From: Streptomyces sp. NBC_00414
Lineage (GTDB): Bacteria; Actinomycetota; Actinomycetes; Streptomycetales; Streptomycetaceae
DNA length: 64,000 nt
Assembly (NCBI RefSeq): GCF_036038375.1
Contig: NZ_CP107935.1
Location: 1,922,001-1,986,000, forward strand
Reading direction: 5' to 3'
The notes under the pieces are model-generated. The model had not been told where the DNA came from, did not search any database, and was given only the letters and a program-made list of their open reading frames with translations. Position numbers and translations under genes: made by a program. Shown piece by piece: positions 41,004 through 49,777 of this stretch. The stretch's first letter is position 1, and each line of letters opens with the position of its first letter.

Positions 41004-41513
41004 TCAGAACACTCGCGCGACGGTGAGCGGCAGCGCCGACCAGATCACCTTGCCTCCCGTCGCCGTGTGCTCCACGTCGCACACCCCGCCCGCCTCGCGT
41101 GTGATCTCGCGTACGAGGAGGAGGCCACGGCCGCCCGTCTGGCCGTGGTCGGCCTCCAGCGCAGTGGGGCGGTAGGGGTGGTTGTCCTCGACGGAGACCC
41201 GCACCCATTCGGCGCCGACGGCGACCTCGACGGCGAGCATCGGGGAGAGCAGGGCCGCGTGCCGGACCGCGTTGGTCACCAGCTCGGAGACGATCAGCAG
41301 CAGCCCCTGGACGGTGTCGTCCGAGACCGGTACGCCCTGGCGGGCCAGCAGATCACGGACCGCGTGCCGCGCCTGCGGTACGGAGGCGTCGACGGCCGGA
41401 GCGGTGAACCGCCAGACTCCCTCGTAAGGCAGCGGGCCGGGTGGTCTCCCTTCGGGGGGCGCCTCCCCGCTGTCTTCAGGACGTGGGCCGGACCCCCGCC
41501 CCTGGTCGTCCAT
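41004..41513 (-). CDS. RsbW-like ATP-binding regulator (HATPase_c)
   Basis: A 169-residue protein of the anti-sigma-factor kinase-like HATPase family, abundant in Streptomyces. The N-box is IVSELVTNAVRHA, G1 is SVEDNHPYRP (a degenerate D-x-G position) and G2 is TGGRGLLLVREI. A Pro/Gly-rich 40-residue N-terminus precedes the domain. ATG 41513 (MDDQGRGSG) is chosen; the frame is open to 41627 with possible GTG starts. No anti-anti-sigma or sigma gene is adjacent, so it is probably an orphan. Confidence 0.85.
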   Translation of the reverse strand: MDDQGRGSGPRPEDSGEAPPEGRPPGPLPYEGVWRFTAPAVDASVPQARHAVRDLLARQGVPVSDDTVQGLLLIVSELVTNAVRHAALLSPMLAVEVAVGAEWVRVSVEDNHPYRPTALEADHGQTGGRGLLLVREITREAGGVCDVEHTATGGKVIWSALPLTVARVF

Positions 41514-41739
41514 CGTCCGGTCGCCACCCTTGCGCTCGATTGTCACCACACGTCGAGTGTTGGTAACACGCTGGTCCGTACCGGATAACTGAACAGAAGT
41601 CAGCGAGTATCGTCCTTTTCTGATCACCTCCGCATGACACGGTCAGCTGCGTGATCGATCCTGTCCGCCCTGTGCCGAATTCGGAACTCTTCGGGTTGTA
41701 CGGGTTAGGCCCGGGACAAGACCGCCCGGACCGACGACA

Positions 41740-41745
41740 TAGCAT
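41740..41745 (+). promoter_or_regulatory. -10 element of a probable leaderless promoter (enoyl-CoA hydratase)
   Basis: TAGCAT ends six bases before the ATG at 41752, with no Shine-Dalgarno between. Confidence 0.4.
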
Positions 41746-41751
41746 CCGGCC

Positions 41752-42534
41752 ATGGAGCCGCAGCTGCTGCACAGCATCGCCGACGGGGTCGCCACCGTCG
41801 TGATCCACCACCCCGCCAAGCGCAACGCCATGACGGCGGACATGTGGCGGGCGCTGCCGCCCCTGCTCGACACCCTGGCCCACGACCCTGCCGTACGCGT
41901 GCTCGTGCTCACCGGGGAGGGCGGGACGTTCTGCGCCGGGGCCGACATCTCCTCGCTGCGGGGTTCGACCGGGCAGGCGCAGGGCCTCGCCGTGCGGGCG
42001 GAGGAAGCACTCGCCGCGTTCCCGAAACCGACACTGGCCGCCGTACGCGGCTACTGCGTGGGCGGCGGATGCCAGCTCGCCGCGGCGTGCGATCTGCGGT
42101 TCACGGACGAGCAGGCCGCGTTCGGTATCACTCCGGCGAAGCTGGGGATCGTCTACGCGGCCTCCTCCACCCGGCGGTTGGTGTCCCTGGTGGGGCCGGC
42201 GACGGCCAAGTACCTGCTGTTCTCCGGCGAGTTGATCGACGCGGGGCGGGCGCTGCGCACCGGTCTGGTGGACGAGGTGCTGCCCGCCGGCGAACTGGAC
42301 GCGCGCGTGGCGGAGTTCGCCCGGATCCTCGTGTCCCGTTCGCAGCTGACGCAGGCCGCGGCGAAGGAGTTCGCCGACGGGCGCAGCGACCGGGACGGGT
42401 ACTGGGCTCGGCAGGCGCGGGAGGGCGACGACACCGCGGAGGGGATCGCCGCCTTCCTGGAGCGCCGCCCGCCGGACTTCACGTGGACCACGTCGGACCG
42501 CTGGGCACCGCCGGAGAACGCCGGAAATCGCTAG
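41752..42534 (+). CDS. Enoyl-CoA hydratase/isomerase family protein
   Basis: A 260-residue crotonase-fold enzyme. HHPAKRNAMTADMWRAL, the first oxyanion-hole segment FCAGADISSLRG and the second GYCVGGGCQLAAACDLRF define the family. AFGITPAKLGIVYAASSTRRL places the expected acid region, but the second catalytic Glu of hydratases is not obvious, so it could be a hydratase, isomerase or hydrolase. The end FLERRPPDF is standard. It starts at ATG 41752 without Shine-Dalgarno. A fatty-acid or amino-acid degradation role is likely. Confidence 0.9.
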   Translation: MEPQLLHSIADGVATVVIHHPAKRNAMTADMWRALPPLLDTLAHDPAVRVLVLTGEGGTFCAGADISSLRGSTGQAQGLAVRAEEALAAFPKPTLAAVRGYCVGGGCQLAAACDLRFTDEQAAFGITPAKLGIVYAASSTRRLVSLVGPATAKYLLFSGELIDAGRALRTGLVDEVLPAGELDARVAEFARILVSRSQLTQAAAKEFADGRSDRDGYWARQAREGDDTAEGIAAFLERRPPDFTWTTSDRWAPPENAGNR

Positions 42535-42541
42535 CCCCGGA

Positions 42542-42561
42542 GATCGCCGGCCCCGGCGATC
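42542..42561. terminator. Bidirectional terminator between echA-like and DJ-1 genes
   Basis: GATCGCCGG and CCGGCGATC form a perfect 9-bp stem with a 2-base centre, seven bases past the hydratase stop and next to the DJ-1 stop. It can serve both convergent genes. Confidence 0.7.
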
Positions 42562-42562
42562 A

Positions 42563-43198
42563 CTAGGAGAGGATGAAGCGGCTGCGTGAGCGGAGGCGCT
42601 CGACGAGGTGCGCGGGTGCCTTCCGCGGGGAGCCCGCGTCGTAGGGCGGCCGGGGGTCGTACTCCACCGCCAGCTGCACGGTCTGGGCATGTTCGTCGCC
42701 CGCGATCCTGCCGAGCAGCGTGAGGCCCATGTCGATGCCGGCCGAGACCCCGGCGGCCGTGACGTACTTGCCGTCGGTCACGACCCGCTCCCCCGTCGGC
42801 TCGGCGCCGAAGCGCTTCAGGTGGTCGAGGGCCAGCCAGTGGGAGGTCGCGCGGCGGCCCTCCAGCAGTCCCGCCGCCGCCAGCAGCAGTGAACCGGTGC
42901 ACACGGAGGTCGTCCAGGTGCTGGTGGCGTCGGCCGTGCGCAGCCAGTCGAGGAGTGCCTCGTTCTCCATCTGCGGGGTCTGCCCGGGGCCTCCCGCGAC
43001 CACCACGATGTCCGGGCGCGGGACCTCGGCGAGGGTCTTGTCGGCGGTGATGGCGAGGTTGCCGGTGTCGGTGCGGACGGGGCCCCGCTGCTCGGCGACG
43101 AAGACCGTCTCCGCGTCGGGGAGGCGGCCCAGGGTCTCGTAGGGGCCGACGGCGTCCAGGGCCGTGAAGCGGTCGAAGATGACGATGGCGATCTGCAT
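42563..43198 (-). CDS. DJ-1/PfpI family protein (isonitrile-hydratase-like)
   Basis: A 211-residue class-I glutamine-amidotransferase-like protein. The nucleophile elbow is TTSVCTGSLLLAAAGLL with Cys at about 100, preceded by VVAGGPGQTPQ. LLEGRRATSHWLALDHLKRF and VTAAGVSAGIDMGL match isonitrile hydratase InhA and the sensory domain of GlxA regulators. ATG 43198 has GAAGGG upstream. It lies downstream of, and in the same direction as, an AraC-type regulator whose N-domain is related, so regulator and enzyme may share a pathway. The substrate is unknown. Confidence 0.88.
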   Translation of the reverse strand: MQIAIVIFDRFTALDAVGPYETLGRLPDAETVFVAEQRGPVRTDTGNLAITADKTLAEVPRPDIVVVAGGPGQTPQMENEALLDWLRTADATSTWTTSVCTGSLLLAAAGLLEGRRATSHWLALDHLKRFGAEPTGERVVTDGKYVTAAGVSAGIDMGLTLLGRIAGDEHAQTVQLAVEYDPRPPYDAGSPRKAPAHLVERLRSRSRFILS

Positions 43199-43282
43199 GG
43201 ATGCCCTTCGTTCGTGCGGGTTTTTTGGGGGCTCAGGTTCTTGGCGACGTGCGGGTCCGGTGGGGCTGGTCGCGCCGTTCCC

Positions 43283-43302
43283 AGCGCCCCTGACGGGGCG
43301 CT
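43283..43302 (-). terminator. Terminator of the GlxA-type regulator gene
   Basis: AGCGCCCC-TGAC-GGGGCGCT is a perfect 8-bp stem with a tetraloop, four bases past the regulator stop. It forms the end of a degenerate copy of the GC-rich repeat (43250-43302). Confidence 0.75.
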
Positions 43303-43306
43303 CGCC

Positions 43307-44275
43307 TCACCGGGCGGGTGCCGGGCGGAAGCGGCGGCGGTATTCCGCCGGGGCGGTGCCCAAAGCCTTCACGAAGGCTCGGCGCATGGCCTCGGGGGTG
43401 CCGTAGCCGCTGGCCCGGGCGATCTCCTCGACCCCGTCGGCGGTGTCCTCCAGGAGGCGGCGGGCGTGTTCCAGGCGGACCGAGTCGACGTAACGCCCTG
43501 GGGTCGTGCCCGTCTCGGACTGGAAGGCGCGGGCGAAGTGGCGGGGCGACAGCCGGGCGCGGGCCGCGAGCGTCTCGACGCACAGGTCCTCGCCGGGATG
43601 CTCGGTGATCCACTGCTGGACGTCCCGCAGCGGCGCCCGCCGGGCCGTCTGCGCGGACAGCTGGGCGCTGAACTGGGCCTGGTTGCCCGGACGTCTGAGG
43701 AAGACGACGAGGTGGCGCGCCACGTCGAGCGCCGCCTCCCGGCCGACGTCCTCCTCGACGAGCGCGAGGGCGAGATCGATCCCGGCGGTGACGCCTGCCG
43801 AGGTGGCGACCCGGCCGTCGCGTACGTAGATGGGGTCGGGGTCCACCTCGACGGCCGGGTGGTCGCGGGCGAGCCGCTCGCAGTACGCCCAGTGGGTCGT
43901 CACCCGGTGCCCGTCCAGGAGGCCTGCCTCGGCGAGCAGGATCGCCCCGGTGCAGACGGAGACCAGGCGCTCGGCGCGCGGACCGTGCTCGCGCAGCCAG
44001 TCCAGCACCCGCGGATGGTGGCCGCGGGTGCCCTGCCCGCCCGGGACGATCAGGGTGTGCGGTGCCGGGGCGTCGACGAGCGCGTGGTCCGGGACCAGGG
44101 TCAGACCGCTGGAGGTACGGACCGGCCAGCCGTCCAGGGAGGCCGTGCGGATGCGGTACCTCTCTCCGGGGCCGCCCGCCCGGAGGTCCGCGCCCGCGAA
44201 GACCTCCACGGGGCCCGTGACGTCGAGGCTCTGGACGCCGTCGAAGAGGACGACGAGGACTGTTCGGTGCGCCAT
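43307..44275 (-). CDS. GlxA-family AraC-type transcriptional regulator
   Basis: A 322-residue regulator. The N-terminal DJ-1/PfpI-like domain has TVLVVLFDGVQSLDVTGPVE, SVCTGAILLAEAGLLDG and TSAGVTAGIDLALAL. The C-terminal AraC domain has two HTHs: CVETLAARARLSPRHFARAF and EEIARASGYGTPEAMRRAF. The Cys elbow is conserved, although these domains are usually non-catalytic sensors. ATG 44275 is the natural start. It is followed by a DJ-1 gene on the same strand. Confidence 0.93.
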   Translation of the reverse strand: MAHRTVLVVLFDGVQSLDVTGPVEVFAGADLRAGGPGERYRIRTASLDGWPVRTSSGLTLVPDHALVDAPAPHTLIVPGGQGTRGHHPRVLDWLREHGPRAERLVSVCTGAILLAEAGLLDGHRVTTHWAYCERLARDHPAVEVDPDPIYVRDGRVATSAGVTAGIDLALALVEEDVGREAALDVARHLVVFLRRPGNQAQFSAQLSAQTARRAPLRDVQQWITEHPGEDLCVETLAARARLSPRHFARAFQSETGTTPGRYVDSVRLEHARRLLEDTADGVEEIARASGYGTPEAMRRAFVKALGTAPAEYRRRFRPAPAR

Positions 44276-44454
44276 GTGTCCGATTCTTCGCGGGTGCGCG
44301 GATGGCCGCAATGACGAGTACCCCACCTTTTCTGCCATGCGCCCGCCCCGGCCCACGGTGCCGTCCTGCCGCACGGGGACCGGCCCCGCCTCCCGCCGGA
44401 ACTCCCGTGGGGCCGGATGGACGCCCCGCCATTCCCTGCGTACCAACCAGTCGG

Positions 44455-44460
44455 TAACGT
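44455..44460 (+). promoter_or_regulatory. -10 element of a probable leaderless promoter (SCO6745-like)
   Basis: TAACGT ends seven bases before ATG 44468, with no strong Shine-Dalgarno. Confidence 0.4.
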
Positions 44461-44467
44461 GCGAGGC

Positions 44468-45334
44468 ATGACGACAGCCCTGCCGGAGCGTGCCGGACGC
44501 CGATGCCACAACGTCCTCAACCCGCTGCACTCGTGCCAGTACTTCTCGCCCGAACTGGGTACGGAGCTGGCCGCGGTCGGGGTGACGGACCGCAGCGCCG
44601 CCTACTTCGCGGTACGTGCCGCGGCCATGGGGGCGGTGGGCGCGGGCACCGTCACGGCGACGTTCTACAACTTCCGTCATGAACTGGTCGCGCGGCATGT
44701 GCCCGAGGTGTGGCGGACCGTCTCTCCGGAGGTGGTGCTCGCCGCACGCCTGCGTATCGCGGACGCCCTGCTGCGACGGCTGCTCGGCGACGAGGTGATC
44801 GCCTCCAAGGAGGTCGCCGAGGCGGCGGGGCTCGCACTGCGTGCCGCGGAGGCGTGCACCAGGACCGCCCGCCCGCTGTACGCGGCCCACGCGGACCTGC
44901 CGGTGCCCGAGGAGCCGCACCTCGCGCTCTGGCACGCGGCCACACTGCTGCGGGAGCACCGGGGCGACGGGCACCTCGCGGTGCTGCTCGGCGCGGAACT
45001 GGACCCCGTGGAGGCGCTGGTCAGCCACACCGCCACCGGCAAGGGCATGGCACCGAAGTGGGTCCTGTCCAGCCGCGGCTGGCACCGTGAGGACTGGAAC
45101 GCGGCCCGTGAACGGCTGCGGGAGCGGGGACTGCTCACCGCCGAGGGCGAGTTGACGGAGAGCGGTGTCGCCCTCCGCAAGGAGATCGAGGCGAGCACGG
45201 ACCGCCTCGACGCGGCTCCGTACGAGCATCTGGGCGCCGCCGGTGTCGAGCGCCTCACGGAGCTGGGTACGGGTCTGACGACGACGGCGCTGGCCGCCGG
45301 CGCCTTCCCCGAGAGCGCGTTCGGCAAGGGCTGA
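44468..45334 (+). CDS. SCO6745 family protein (formerly SalK-like)
   Basis: A 288-residue predominantly helical protein of the actinobacterial SCO6745 family, often labelled SalK. Signature regions are [59 protein letters not shown] and [14 protein letters not shown]. The second half looks like a winged helix ([17 protein letters not shown]), resembling a MarR-like reader. The start is ATG 44468 in a -10/leaderless arrangement. Function is unknown. It precedes tex by about 100 bases and is likely a separate transcript. Confidence 0.85.
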   Translation: MTTALPERAGRRCHNVLNPLHSCQYFSPELGTELAAVGVTDRSAAYFAVRAAAMGAVGAGTVTATFYNFRHELVARHVPEVWRTVSPEVVLAARLRIADALLRRLLGDEVIASKEVAEAAGLALRAAEACTRTARPLYAAHADLPVPEEPHLALWHAATLLREHRGDGHLAVLLGAELDPVEALVSHTATGKGMAPKWVLSSRGWHREDWNAARERLRERGLLTAEGELTESGVALRKEIEASTDRLDAAPYEHLGAAGVERLTELGTGLTTTALAAGAFPESAFGKG

Positions 45335-45432
45335 ACCCCTCGTGCCGGACATCCCCCGCCCTTGATCCCCCGTTGTCGGTGCCACCTGCCACAATTGCCG
45401 CGCAACCTCAGTCAAGAAGGCGGTACGGGATC

Positions 45433-47820
45433 GTGACGACACCCCTCGTAGGGTCCATCGAAGGCAGGATCGCCGAGGAACTCGGCGTACGGGAGCGGCA
45501 GGTCAAGGCAGCCGTCGACTTGCTCGACGGCGGCTCGACGGTGCCCTTCATCGCCCGCTACCGCAAGGAAGCGACCGAGATGCTCGACGACGCGCAGCTG
45601 CGCACGCTCGAAGAGCGGCTGCGCTACCTGCGGGAGCTGGAGGAGCGGCGCTCGGCGATCCTCGACTCGGTGCGTGAGCAGGGCAAGCTCACCGAGGAGC
45701 TGGCGGCCCGGATCCAGGGCGCGGAGACCAAGGCGCGGCTGGAGGACATCTACCTGCCGTTCAAGCCGAAGCGGCGCACGAAGGCGCAGATCGCCCGCGA
45801 GGCGGGCCTGGAGCCGCTCGCCGAAGGACTCCTCAAGGACCCGTCCGTCGACCCGGTCGCCGCGGCCTCGGCCTTCGTCGACGCCGACAAGGGCGTCGCC
45901 GACCCGCAGGCCGCCCTGGACGGCGCCCGCTCGATCCTCACCGAGCGCTTCTCGGAGGACGCCGACCTGATCGGCGAGCTGCGCGAGCGCATGTGGGCGC
46001 GGGGCCGGCTGGCCGCCAAGGTGAAGGAGGGCAAGGAGGAGGCGGGCGCCAAGTTCGCCGACTACTTCGACTTCACCGAGCCCTTCAAGGCGCTGCCCTC
46101 GCACCGCGTCCTCGCCATGCTCCGCGGTGAGAAGGAGGAGGTCCTCGACCTCGTCCTGGAGCCCGAGGAGCCGTCCGAGCAGCCCGGCCCGTCCTCGTAC
46201 GAGGGGATCGTCGCGCAGCGCTTCGGGATCGCCGAGCGCGGCCGGCCCGGCGACAAGTGGCTTACGGACACGGTCCGCTGGGCCTGGCGCACCCGGCTGC
46301 TCGTCCATCTCGGCATCGACCTGCGGCTGCGGCTGCGCACGGCCGCCGAGGACGAGGCGGTCGACGTCTTCGCGACGAACCTGCGCGACCTGCTGCTGGC
46401 CGCCCCGGCGGGCACGCGCTCGACACTGGGCCTCGACCCGGGCTTCCGTACGGGGGTGAAGGTGGCCGTGGTCGACGCGACCGGCAAGGCCGTCGCCACG
46501 GACGTCATCCACCCCCACGTCCCGGCGAACCGGTGGGACGAGGCCATCGCCAAGCTCGCCCGCCTCGCCAAGGAGCACGCGGTCGAGCTGGTCGCGATCG
46601 GCAACGGCACGGCGTCCCGCGAGACGGACAAGCTCGCCGCTGAACTCATCGCCAAGCACCCGGAGCTGAACCTCACCAAGGTGATGGTGTCCGAGGCGGG
46701 GGCGTCCGTGTACTCGGCGTCGGCGTTCGCTTCGCAGGAGCTGCCCGGCATGGACGTGTCGCTGCGCGGCGCCGTCTCCATCGCGCGCCGTCTGCAGGAC
46801 CCGCTCGCCGAGCTGGTGAAGATCGACCCGAAGTCGATCGGTGTCGGCCAGTACCAGCACGACCTGTCCGAGGTGAAGCTCTCGCGCTCCCTCGACGCGG
46901 TCGTCGAGGACTGTGTGAACGGCGTCGGCGTGGACGTGAACACGGCGTCCACTCCCCTGCTCACGCGTGTCTCCGGCATCACGTCCGGGCTCGCCGAGAA
47001 CATCGTGGCGCACCGCGACGCGAACGGCCCGTTCACGTCACGCACCGCGCTGAAAAAGGTCGCCAGGCTCGGCCCCAAGGCGTACGAGCAGTGTGCGGGC
47101 TTCCTGCGGATCCGCGACGGTGAGGACCCGCTGGACGCGTCCAGCGTGCACCCGGAGGCGTACCCCGTGGTGCGCAGGATGGTGAAGACGGCGGGGAACG
47201 AGGTCGGCTCGCTGATCGGCAACACGGGGGCGCTGCGCTCGCTGCGGCCGACTGATTTCGTGGACGAGAAGTTCGGTCTGCCGACCGTGACGGACATCCT
47301 ACGGGAGCTGGAGAAGCCGGGGCGCGACCCGCGGCCCGCCTTCAAGACGGCGACCTTCAAGGACGGCGTCGAGAAGATCGCCGACCTGGAGCCGGGGATG
47401 GTGCTTGAGGGCGTCGTCACGAATGTGGCCGCGTTCGGGGCGTTCGTGGATGTGGGCGTGCACCAGGACGGGCTTGTGCATGTCTCCGCGATGTCCAAGA
47501 CGTTCGTCAAGGACCCGCGGGACGTGGTGAAGTCCGGGGACATCGTCAAGGTGAAGGTGCTTGAGGTCGACATTCCGCGCAAGCGGATCTCTTTGACCCT
47601 GCGGTTGGACGACGACGCGTCGGCGGCGGGGCAGGAGGGTGGCTCCGGGCGGCCTCAGCGGGGTGGCGGGCGGGCGCCTCAGCAGCGGGGGCGTGCCGGC
47701 GGCGGGGGGTCGCGTCAGGCGGGGTCCGCGTCCGCGCCCGCGCCTGGGAACAGTGCGATGGCTGATGCCTTGCGGCGGGCGGGGCTCGGTGACCCGAAGG
47801 GTCGTAAGGGACGGGGCTGA
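45433..47820 (+). CDS. tex: Tex-family S1 RNA-binding transcription accessory protein
   Basis: A 795-residue Tex protein, the bacterial relative of Spt6, involved in transcription and RNA quality control. Order: Tex N-terminal helices ([20 protein letters not shown]), YqgF/RNase H-like domain ([35 protein letters not shown]), HhH domain ([18 protein letters not shown]), and C-terminal S1 domain ([32 protein letters not shown]). A Gly/Arg/Gln-rich tail ([20 protein letters not shown]) may bind RNA. GTG 45433 is the chosen start. Confidence 0.95.
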   Translation: MTTPLVGSIEGRIAEELGVRERQVKAAVDLLDGGSTVPFIARYRKEATEMLDDAQLRTLEERLRYLRELEERRSAILDSVREQGKLTEELAARIQGAETKARLEDIYLPFKPKRRTKAQIAREAGLEPLAEGLLKDPSVDPVAAASAFVDADKGVADPQAALDGARSILTERFSEDADLIGELRERMWARGRLAAKVKEGKEEAGAKFADYFDFTEPFKALPSHRVLAMLRGEKEEVLDLVLEPEEPSEQPGPSSYEGIVAQRFGIAERGRPGDKWLTDTVRWAWRTRLLVHLGIDLRLRLRTAAEDEAVDVFATNLRDLLLAAPAGTRSTLGLDPGFRTGVKVAVVDATGKAVATDVIHPHVPANRWDEAIAKLARLAKEHAVELVAIGNGTASRETDKLAAELIAKHPELNLTKVMVSEAGASVYSASAFASQELPGMDVSLRGAVSIARRLQDPLAELVKIDPKSIGVGQYQHDLSEVKLSRSLDAVVEDCVNGVGVDVNTASTPLLTRVSGITSGLAENIVAHRDANGPFTSRTALKKVARLGPKAYEQCAGFLRIRDGEDPLDASSVHPEAYPVVRRMVKTAGNEVGSLIGNTGALRSLRPTDFVDEKFGLPTVTDILRELEKPGRDPRPAFKTATFKDGVEKIADLEPGMVLEGVVTNVAAFGAFVDVGVHQDGLVHVSAMSKTFVKDPRDVVKSGDIVKVKVLEVDIPRKRISLTLRLDDDASAAGQEGGSGRPQRGGGRAPQQRGRAGGGGSRQAGSASAPAPGNSAMADALRRAGLGDPKGRKGRG

Positions 47821-47907
47821 GTCGGCCTGTCGGCCCGGTCTTCGGATCGCACCGGAGACCGGGCCGGACCGGGCCGTTGTGACGTGCGGGTCCGGTGGGG
47901 GCTGGGT

Positions 47908-48035
47908 GCGCCGTTCCCCGCGCCCCTAAAGGCAACAGATTGCGCCGTTCCCCGCGCCCCTAAAGACAAAGGATTGCGCCGTTCCCCGCGCCCCTGAAGA
48001 CAAAAGACTGCGCCGTTCCCCGCGCCCCTGGCGGG
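47908..48035. repeat. Tandem 34-bp GC-rich repeat, four copies
   Basis: Three exact 34-base periods begin at 47908, 47942 and 47976, with a fourth core at 48010. Each unit is GCGCCGTTCCCCGCGCCCCT plus a 14-base A-rich linker such as AAAGGCAACAGATT or GAAGACAAAAGACT. The block fills the gap between convergent tex and the ABC-F gene. It is a dispersed Streptomyces repeat, not CRISPR: the linkers are near-identical rather than unique. Confidence 0.88.
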
Positions 48036-48036
48036 G

Positions 48037-49677
48037 CTAGAGTTCGGCCACCTTTCCCGCTGTGACCTCCAGGCGGCGGGTGGTGCGGACCGCGCTCAGC
48101 ATGCGGCGGTCGTGGGTCACCAGCAGGAGCGTGCCCTCGTAGGTGTCCAGAGCCGATTCGAGCTGCTCGATCGCCGGGAGGTCCAGGTGGTTGGTGGGCT
48201 CGTCGAGGACCAGGAGGTTCACGCCCCGGCCCTGGAGCAGGGCCAGGGCCGAGCGGGTGCGTTCGCCCGGGGACAGGCTGGCGGCCGGGCGCAGGACGTG
48301 TTCCGCCTTGAGGCCGAACTTGGCCAGCAGCGTGCGGACCTCGGCCGGCTCGGTGTCGGGGACGGCCGCGCAGAACGCGTCGAGCAGGGCTTCCGTGCCG
48401 TGGAACAGCTTGCGGGCCTGGTCGACCTCGCCGACGATCACACCTGAGCCGAGCGTGGCGTGGCCCGAGTCCAGGGGCACCCGGCCGAGCAGGGCGCCGA
48501 GGAGCGTCGACTTGCCCGCGCCGTTCACGCCGGTGACGGCCACCCGGTCCGCCCAGTCGATCTGGAGCGTGGCGGGGCCGAAGGCGAAGTCGCCCCGCCG
48601 GACCTCGGCGTCGCGCAGGGTGGCGACCACAGAACCGGATCGCGGGGCCGCCGCGATCTCCATCCGCAGCTCCCACTCCTTGCGGGGCTCGTCCACCACG
48701 TCGAGCCGCTCGATCATGCGCTGGGTCTGCCGGGCCTTCGCGGCCTGCTTCTCACTGGCCTCGCTGCGGAACTTGCGGCCGATCTTGTCGTTGTCGTTGT
48801 TCGCCTTGCGCCGGGCGTTCTTGACGCCCTTGTCCATCCAGGAGCGCTGCATCTGGGCGCGGCCCTCAAGGGCAGACCGTTTGTCGGCGTACTCCTCGAA
48901 GCCCTCGCGGGCGTGCCTGCGGGCCACGTCCCGCTCTTCCAGATAGGCCTCGTAGCCGCCGCCGTACAGGGTGATCTGCTGCTGGGCCAGGTCGAGTTCG
49001 AGGACCTTGGTGACCGTGCGGGTGAGGAACTCGCGGTCGTGGCTGACGACGACCGTGCCCGCGCGCAGGCCGGAGACGAAGCGTTCGAGGCGCTCCAGCC
49101 CGTCCAGGTCGAGGTCGTTGGTCGGCTCGTCGAGCAGGAACACGTCGTAGCGGGACAGCAGCAGCGAGGCGAGTCCAGCGCGGGCCGCCTGGCCGCCGGA
49201 GAGCGAGGTCATCGGCTGGTCCAGGCCGACGGCGAGGCCGAGCGAGTCGGCGACCTCCTCGGCCCGCTCGTCCAGGTCGGCGCCGCCGAGCGCGAGCCAC
49301 CGCTCCAGGCTGTCCGCGTACGCGTCGTCCGCGCCCGGTGACCCGTCGACGAGCGCCTGCGTGGCCTCGTCCATCACCCGCTGGGCCTCGGCCACACCGG
49401 TGCGGCGCGCCAGGAACTCCCGCACCGACTCGCCGGGCCTGCGCTCCGGCTCCTGCGGCAGATGGCCGACGGCCGCGGCGGGCGGGGAGAGCCTCAGCTC
49501 GCCCTCGTCGGGCTTGTCGAGACCGGCGAGCATCCGGAGCAGGGTGGATTTGCCCGCGCCGTTGGCACCGACGAGACCGATCACGTCGCCGGGCGCGACG
49601 ACGAGGTCGAGTTCGGCGAAGAGGGTGCGGTCGCCGTGGCCGGCGGCGAGGTTCTTGGCGACGAGGGTGGCAGTCAT
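48037..49677 (-). CDS. ABC-F family ATPase
   Basis: A 546-residue duplicated ATP-binding protein without membrane segments, the ABC-F type that acts on the ribosome in translation or antibiotic protection. Both halves are intact: Walker A GANGAGKSTLL and GVNGAGKSTLL, signatures LSGGQAARAGLASLL and LSPGERTRSALALL, Walker B LLDEPTNDLDLDGL and VLDEPTNHLDLPAI. The interdomain linker (KGVKNARRKANNDNDKIGRK) is long and basic. ATG 49677 is the likely start. Whether it is housekeeping (EttA-like) or a resistance factor cannot be decided. Confidence 0.93.
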   Translation of the reverse strand: MTATLVAKNLAAGHGDRTLFAELDLVVAPGDVIGLVGANGAGKSTLLRMLAGLDKPDEGELRLSPPAAAVGHLPQEPERRPGESVREFLARRTGVAEAQRVMDEATQALVDGSPGADDAYADSLERWLALGGADLDERAEEVADSLGLAVGLDQPMTSLSGGQAARAGLASLLLSRYDVFLLDEPTNDLDLDGLERLERFVSGLRAGTVVVSHDREFLTRTVTKVLELDLAQQQITLYGGGYEAYLEERDVARRHAREGFEEYADKRSALEGRAQMQRSWMDKGVKNARRKANNDNDKIGRKFRSEASEKQAAKARQTQRMIERLDVVDEPRKEWELRMEIAAAPRSGSVVATLRDAEVRRGDFAFGPATLQIDWADRVAVTGVNGAGKSTLLGALLGRVPLDSGHATLGSGVIVGEVDQARKLFHGTEALLDAFCAAVPDTEPAEVRTLLAKFGLKAEHVLRPAASLSPGERTRSALALLQGRGVNLLVLDEPTNHLDLPAIEQLESALDTYEGTLLLVTHDRRMLSAVRTTRRLEVTAGKVAEL

Positions 49678-49777
49678 CAGGAGGCCGATCCTAATCGCCG
49701 GGCCCGCGCGCCCGCGCCAGGGTTTCCCGCGCGCCCGGCCCGAGCCCTTCACGCGGCCGGGCGGACGCCCGGGACGG

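Noticed and set aside
47908..48035. CRISPR-like array
   Set aside because: The 14-base linkers between 20-base cores are near-identical, much shorter than spacers, and there is no cas gene in the window.
48037..49677. Antibiotic resistance determinant
   Set aside because: ABC-F proteins include housekeeping translation factors; no biosynthetic cluster or resistance-specific feature is nearby.
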